In this document: piece by piece, positions 34,701 to 38,169 of the stretch
Layout: every line of letters begins with the position of its first letter
Position numbering within the stretch: the first letter of the stretch is position 1
NCBI GenBank assembly: GCA_947460365.1
Contig: CANHJH010000006.1
Location: forward strand, 1 to 38,169
Length of the DNA: 38,169 nt
DNA from: Sphingobacteriia bacterium
Lineage (GTDB): Bacteria; Bacteroidota; Bacteroidia; Chitinophagales; Chitinophagaceae
Direction of reading: 5' to 3'
Made by a program: the position numbers and the translations under genes
The notes under the pieces: model-generated
Told to the model about the DNA's origin: nothing
What the model saw: the letters and a program-made list of their open reading frames with translations, nothing else
The model's database searches: none

Positions 34701-34836
34701 CTTTTACAATTGTACTATTAATAAACGCGTAACAACTATTTCTTTTGTCTGCAACTCCATTTACTGGAAAAGTTTCTTGTGCTCTAATAATGACCGACAA
34801 TAGTAAGAGACTAACTACTAGTCTGAATTTTCTCAT
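31768..34836 (-). CDS. Exported double amidohydrolase (inactive-like + active-like domains)
   Basis: The 1022-aa protein has a signal peptide (1-19) and two amidohydrolase-type halves. The N-terminal half (~25-430) has YPSFIDIYTDYG where the metal-binding HxH should be, so it lacks the first metal ligands. A linker domain (~435-570), probably beta-sheet (NGNYQITINNENYTL), separates it from a C-terminal half (~575-1000). That half has an intact site: H636-S-H638 in DEHSHI, H798 in TCHSY, H824 in THI and D878 in NSDDA. This suggests a metal-dependent hydrolase acting on imides or peptides in the periplasm, with a non-catalytic partner domain fused to it. Only the C-terminal half is predicted to be catalytic. 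Confidence 0.85.
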   Translation of the reverse strand: MRKFRLVVSLLLLSVIIRAQETFPVNGVADKRNSCYAFINSTIVKDVQTTIQEGTLIIREGKIDNIGKGIDIPKDAIIIDCKGKYIYPSFIDIYTDYGMPQKQAASGGFDFFRSSQMTNNQKGAFGWNQAIHAEIDAVNIFTVEESKAKQLRDIGFGTVLTHQKDGIIRGTGTVVTLNNKKENLVILKERATSNLSFSKGTSTQSYPSSLMGTIALLRQYYNDAIWYKDNKSTEKEGVNISLKKINENWTLPQIMDPTDRGIDLWNVMRADRIGDEFNVQYIIKSTGKEYQRINEVASTKAPLIVTLNFPQTQDLEDVNDARLVSLADLKNWELAPTNPGAIEKAGIPFCLSSADLKDNKSFFTNIKKAMEYGLTEKAALEALTKTPAQLIGIYEKVGSLEPGKMANFLITSGSIFADKTNILQNWIQGERNNVKDELWKNINGNYQITINNENYTLNIKNNTTAYLINKDTFNTKFSFDGKYVKIISNNSIKKGDNKTKQIVSNTFNLSGYLNENGFSGNGKDSIGNLIVWSATLQKENEKEIENEKTKNIGSIGKTIYPFTSFGVIENQLPKQENILFKNATIWTSEKEGVLNETDLLVKNGKIVKIGKNINEPLAKIIDARGKHLTAGIIDEHSHIACSSINEGGQSVTSEVRIQDNLNPDDVNIYRQLSGGVTTSHILHGSANTIGGQTQLIKLRWGVNDQELKFKGSDPFIKFALGENVKRTSLTSGNNRFPDTRMGVEQVLTDAFTRAKEYEASLKVVEVKDKTVSKSVVRRDLELDALVEIMNKKRYITCHSYVASEILTTMRVAEKFGFKINTFTHILEGYKVADRMKEHGASASTFSDWWAYKNEVQDAIPYNAAIMHKVGLNVGINSDDAEMARRLNQEAAKTIKYGGLSETEALNLVTINPAKMLHVDDKVGSIKEGKDADIVLWNDNPLSIYAKALYTVVDGTIYFDRSKDEELRKEVKKERNRLINKMVGEKKTGGITVPVSPSFRYMHNCSDHDEKLRMLDVDLEDIN

Positions 34837-34852
34837 AATAAATAATTTTAGT

Positions 34853-34881
34853 ATTGTAAGCTAATAATTTGAACTTACAAT
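34853..34881. repeat. 8-bp inverted repeat upstream of the double amidohydrolase
   Basis: ATTGTAAG (34853-34860) and CTTACAAT (34874-34881) are perfect reverse complements across a 13-bp spacer, 17 bp before the start codon at 34836. It may be an operator or a leader hairpin; no T-run follows, so it is not a clear terminator for mnmG. Confidence 0.4.
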
Positions 34882-34942
34882 TCTCCAAAAATTATTCTAT
34901 TTATGATGAACGGAATATAAATATGCAACACTGTTACATATA

Positions 34943-36811
34943 TTATCTTCCCATATATACCATTAATATTTGTATATCGCTTGGATTCACTCCGCTTATT
35001 CTGCTTGCTTGTCCAAGTGTAGCAGGTTTTATTTTTACAAATTTCTGCATTGCTTCTTTTGAAATTGCGGACAGTTTAGTGTAATCAAAATCTTCAGGAA
35101 TTTTCATGTTTTCTAAATCGCTCATTTGTTCAACTAATGATTCCTCTTTTACAATATAGTGTTCGTATTTTATTTGAATCTCGGCTTGTTGAATATTTTC
35201 ACGTGAAACAGTTTTAAATTTTTCTTTTAATTCTGGCACCACATCTGTAATACCTTGTAAGGTAACATTTGGTCGTAAAAGAATTTTACCTGCTTTTTGT
35301 TTTTCTGTTATTGTAGCAGAATCTATAGATTCAAAATAGCCATTTATTTCTTCTGGTAATATATTTAAATCTTTTAATGTTTTCTTGATTTCTTTTACTT
35401 CCTCCATTTTTTGATGTACCAACTTTAATCTTTCTTCACTGGCTAATCCAAGATTATAAGATTTTTCTGTTAATCTAATATCTGCATTATCTTGTCTAAG
35501 TAAGGTTCTAAATTCTGCTCTGCTGGTAAACATTCTATAAGGCTCATCGGTACCTTTGTTGATTAAATCATCTATCAGTACTCCGATATAAGCATCACTT
35601 CTTTTTAATACGAATGGGTCTAAATTTTTTGATTTTTGATGAGCATTAATACCTGCCATTAATCCTTGACAAGCGGCTTCTTCATAACCAGTTGTTCCAT
35701 TTATTTGTCCAGCAAAAAACAAGTTTTTAATTATTTTAGTTTCGAGTGAATTAGATAATTGTGTTGGCATAAAGTAATCATACTCTATGGCATAACCCGG
35801 TCTAAATATTCTAACATTTTCAAAACCCGGTATTTGTTTCATTGCAGCATATTGTACATCTTCTGGTAAAGAAGTGGAGAATCCATTTACATATATTTCA
35901 ACTGTATTCCAGCCTTCTGGTTCTACAAATATTTGATGACGATCTCTATCTGCAAATCGATTTATTTTATCTTCTATACTTGGACAATATCTTGGCCCTA
36001 CACCTTCTATTCTTCCTTGGTACATTGGACTTCTATCGAACCCTGTTTTTAATAAATCGTGTACGGTGTTATTGGTATAAGTTATAAAACAGCTTCTTTG
36101 ATTTTCAGCTTTTACTCGTGGAATATTTAGATATGAAAAGCCTACTATTTCATCATCTCCTTTTTGTTCTTCCATTTTAGTATAGTCTAAACTTCTTCCA
36201 TCTACTCTAGGAGGTGTACCTGTTTTTAATCGATCGCTTTTCATTCCATATTCCACCAATTGTTCAGTGATACCTGTTGCTGCTTTTTCTGCAACTCTAC
36301 CACCACCAAATTGTTTTTCTCCGATATGAATTACACCATTTAAGAAAGTTCCACTTGTTACTACCACAGACTCAGCCAGTATTTCATGACCCATGCCGGT
36401 AATTACCCCACAAGCCTTTTCCTTTTTTATGATGATGGATTTAACCATGTCTTGATAGAAATCTACATTGGGTGTTTGTTCTAACATTTCTCTCCACTTA
36501 CCAGCAAACAACATTCTATCGTTTTGTGCTCTTGGACTCCACATGGCTGGCCCCTTACTTAGATTAAGCATCTTAAATTGTATAGTACTCAGGTCAGATA
36601 CAATTCCACTATAACCCCCCATTGCATCTATTTCTCTCACAATTTGTCCTTTTGCAATACCACCCATTGCCGGATTACAACTCATTTGTGCAATGGTTTG
36701 CATATTCATGGTTACCAGCAAAACTTTACTACCTAAGTTTGCTGCTGCTGCGGCGGCTTCACAACCTGCATGGCCTGCACCTACTACTATTACATCGTAT
36801 TTTGGAAACAT
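34943..36811 (-). CDS. mnmG: tRNA uridine-5-carboxymethylaminomethyl(34) synthesis enzyme MnmG (GidA)
   Basis: The 622-aa product is full-length MnmG. The FAD-binding [19 protein letters not shown] is at residues 9-27, [24 protein letters not shown] follows, then [38 protein letters not shown] and the helical C-terminal tail. With MnmE it modifies the wobble uridine of several tRNAs. In many bacteria this gene lies beside the chromosomal origin, as here. The start codon follows a TATCTTTG box (36816-36823) after only 4 bp, so the mRNA is probably leaderless. The gene contains one imperfect parS-like sequence (35195-35210) within its coding region. Confidence 0.97.
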   Translation of the reverse strand: MFPKYDVIVVGAGHAGCEAAAAAANLGSKVLLVTMNMQTIAQMSCNPAMGGIAKGQIVREIDAMGGYSGIVSDLSTIQFKMLNLSKGPAMWSPRAQNDRMLFAGKWREMLEQTPNVDFYQDMVKSIIIKKEKACGVITGMGHEILAESVVVTSGTFLNGVIHIGEKQFGGGRVAEKAATGITEQLVEYGMKSDRLKTGTPPRVDGRSLDYTKMEEQKGDDEIVGFSYLNIPRVKAENQRSCFITYTNNTVHDLLKTGFDRSPMYQGRIEGVGPRYCPSIEDKINRFADRDRHQIFVEPEGWNTVEIYVNGFSTSLPEDVQYAAMKQIPGFENVRIFRPGYAIEYDYFMPTQLSNSLETKIIKNLFFAGQINGTTGYEEAACQGLMAGINAHQKSKNLDPFVLKRSDAYIGVLIDDLINKGTDEPYRMFTSRAEFRTLLRQDNADIRLTEKSYNLGLASEERLKLVHQKMEEVKEIKKTLKDLNILPEEINGYFESIDSATITEKQKAGKILLRPNVTLQGITDVVPELKEKFKTVSRENIQQAEIQIKYEHYIVKEESLVEQMSDLENMKIPEDFDYTKLSAISKEAMQKFVKIKPATLGQASRISGVNPSDIQILMVYMGR

Positions 36812-36815
36812 GCTG

Positions 36816-36823
36816 CAAAGATA
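36816..36823 (-). promoter_or_regulatory. -7 box of mnmG
   Basis: TATCTTTG on the minus strand fits the Bacteroidota -7 consensus TAnnTTTG exactly and ends 4 bp before the ATG. Transcription would start at or next to the start codon. Confidence 0.5.
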
Positions 36824-36888
36824 GTTCAGTATATATTTAACCGTATTTTTTTCTGCTTATTAATGTTATTTAATCACTTCTTACACAT

Positions 36889-36904
36889 TGTTCCACGTGG
36901 AACA
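36889..36904. promoter_or_regulatory. parS-like site 1
   Basis: TGTTCCACGTGGAACA, a perfect 16-bp palindrome. It differs from the Bacillus consensus (TGTTnCACGTGAAACA) at one position and is the form known from Pseudomonas. Confidence 0.85.
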
Positions 36905-37085
36905 TACCTGTAGAACATTCTATCATTTGCTATCCATGATCTTCATTACTTCCAACTTTCTATAACTAACTACATTCTCATACATCTCCCCTAAAAACCA
37001 TTCCCTTCTACTATTAACCCTTAGACTTATCCCCCACGATTATATTATCAATGACTAATTCGCTTTCCTATTCTATACACCATGA

Positions 37086-37101
37086 TGTTCCACGTGGAAC
37101 A
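37086..37101. promoter_or_regulatory. parS-like site 2
   Basis: TGTTCCACGTGGAACA, identical to site 1 and 197 bp from it. Confidence 0.85.
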
Positions 37102-37293
37102 TCATTTTATTCAAGCCTAAGTATTCCCGGATATTAAGCCGCCCCCTCATTTTATGGATGTTTCTCTGTGTTATAATAATAATAGGAACACTTGTTCTTG
37201 CTCTTTTACTACCCCTTACATTTATTTATTTACCGAATAGCACTTATCTGCAGATACATTTTTAGTTATTCATGTTAATAATAGGATGTATAA

Positions 37294-37309
37294 TGTTCCA
37301 CGTGGAACA
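37294..37309. promoter_or_regulatory. parS-like site 3, within an extended palindrome
   Basis: TGTTCCACGTGGAACA, 208 bp from site 2. The symmetry continues five bases on each side, giving a 26-bp perfect palindrome (37289-37314). Confidence 0.85.
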
Positions 37310-37518
37310 TTATATTATGTAATCAGCCACCCATCTGATCAGCAATTATGTCTATTAATAACCGGTAAGCATTCTTTTATTGTGACTGTGTTGCCCTAAA
37401 CAATTAAAATATCACACACAAACCGTAAGCCTCCACTTAATTTGCTGTTCTTATAGACGTACTATACCTATTGGATCAACCTTGATTGTCCTCTATCTTT
37501 AATAATACCCAGTTAAAA

Positions 37519-37534
37519 TGTTTCACGTGGAACA
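37519..37534. promoter_or_regulatory. parS-like site 4
   Basis: TGTTTCACGTGGAACA, 225 bp from site 3; the left arm has T instead of C at the fifth base. Confidence 0.85.
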
Positions 37535-37729
37535 TTGATTTATGTATGCCGATTTGTTTGTGATTTACAATAAATAGTATTTGCTGGTTGGTGTTAGAAT
37601 CCGTTAGTGCAGTTTGTTTATTCATATAACCAGAGAGCTGTTTATAAAGGATCTATAAAACAGATTAATCTCTATCTATAAGTAAATCTTACGCCTGCTT
37701 TGTTGTACATAATCATACACCTGCTGTAA

Positions 37730-37745
37730 TGTTTCACGTGGAACA
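37730..37745. promoter_or_regulatory. parS-like site 5
   Basis: TGTTTCACGTGGAACA, identical to site 4 and 211 bp from it. Confidence 0.85.
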
Positions 37746-38169
37746 TAAATCGTGAGGACTGGTCTAAAAGCGTTGTGCAATATGTTTATATGAGTCTGAT
37801 TTGTTTGGGCGTATTAATTGATGGGTAAATTCCAATACAATCCGTTGGATTATTCATTGATAATTGCAACCAGACAGCAATGTAAATGACTTATAACACC
37901 ATAATCATGTAGGGCATTACTTACGTAAAAATCAAGAGCTTTGACATTCAGGTTCATAAGAGCAATTAATTGTGCAGTATAAAGCGAATGCAATTGTTGA
38001 CTTTCATGCAAATGGATTTAATTGAGGTATTCTTTTTTACTAATAAGATTAGAATGAAGTGTTTATGATTCACAGGGGGGTGTACTAAATATTAGACAAA
38101 TCCAATTAAAACCCCTTATTTATTACAGCATACTACGATTAATTATTAAAGCAGTAAATAACAGAAAAG

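Larger units (their letters stand above)
36812..38169. other. Putative replication-origin / centromere region
   Basis: This 1358-bp stretch has no convincing ORF, tRNA or rRNA. It holds five parS-like palindromes, and the strand bias changes sign inside it: by hand count C 153 versus G 71 over 36841-37500, then G 115 versus C 80 over 37501-38100. Next to it lies mnmG, and nearly all genes to the left run leftward, as expected for genes co-oriented with a fork leaving an origin here. I find no clear DnaA-box cluster in the visible part; one could lie beyond the window edge. Confidence 0.65.

Noticed and set aside
36841-38169. Possible small genes or tRNAs in the gene-free right end.
   Set aside because: No ORF of credible length or codon pattern and no cloverleaf or conserved TTCGA loop context could be found on either strand.

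Overview
The window looks like a chromosomal segment of a member of the Bacteroidota, most likely Chitinophagaceae or a close relative. Grounds: a DUF2480 protein, a DUF1080 hydrolase, predicted signal peptides on many hydrolases, few recognisable Shine-Dalgarno sequences, -7-type TAnnTTTG boxes close to start codons, and Kdo-lipid genes of a Gram-negative. The placement is inferred from protein character, not from a search.

Left part (1-10.6 kb): a 3'-truncated CorA-type transporter, a secreted DUF1080 hydrolase, an atypical NarL/FixJ regulator with a small convergent ORF, a lipoprotein of the formylglycine-generating-enzyme fold, a sterol-desaturase-type hydroxylase, then kdsB and a kdnB-like dehydrogenase converging with a 6-bp overlap (Kdo / Kdo8N lipid A core), a secreted esterase, uvrB and an orphan MntA-like nucleotidyltransferase.

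Middle (10.8-24.1 kb): an unknown 143-aa protein; a REP-type repeat island surrounding an IS200-like (RAYT) transposase; a tight minus-strand cluster of five exported or membrane genes (zinc metallopeptidase, amidase, M28 peptidase, phytase-like protein, cyclophilin lipoprotein); a PlsC-type acyltransferase; recA with its terminator and two tandem palindromes upstream; a secreted gamma-glutamyltransferase-family protein; and a 775-bp AT-rich intergenic region holding a 159-bp element bounded by 12-bp inverted repeats.

Right part (24.1-36.8 kb): base composition drops sharply (sampled lines fall from 40-53% to 25-28% G+C) although the genes are ordinary: PpiD-like foldase, DUF2480 protein, second sterol-desaturase family protein, polA, two related amidohydrolases (one a double-domain fusion) and mnmG (gidA).

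Right end (36.8-38.2 kb): 1.36 kb without any convincing gene. It carries five parS-like palindromes spaced 197-225 bp apart, and the G/C strand bias changes sign near 37.5 kb. Together with mnmG next door and the predominantly minus-strand genes to the left, this reads as the replication-origin/centromere region of the chromosome. It is the most notable structure in the window, followed by the RAYT/REP island.
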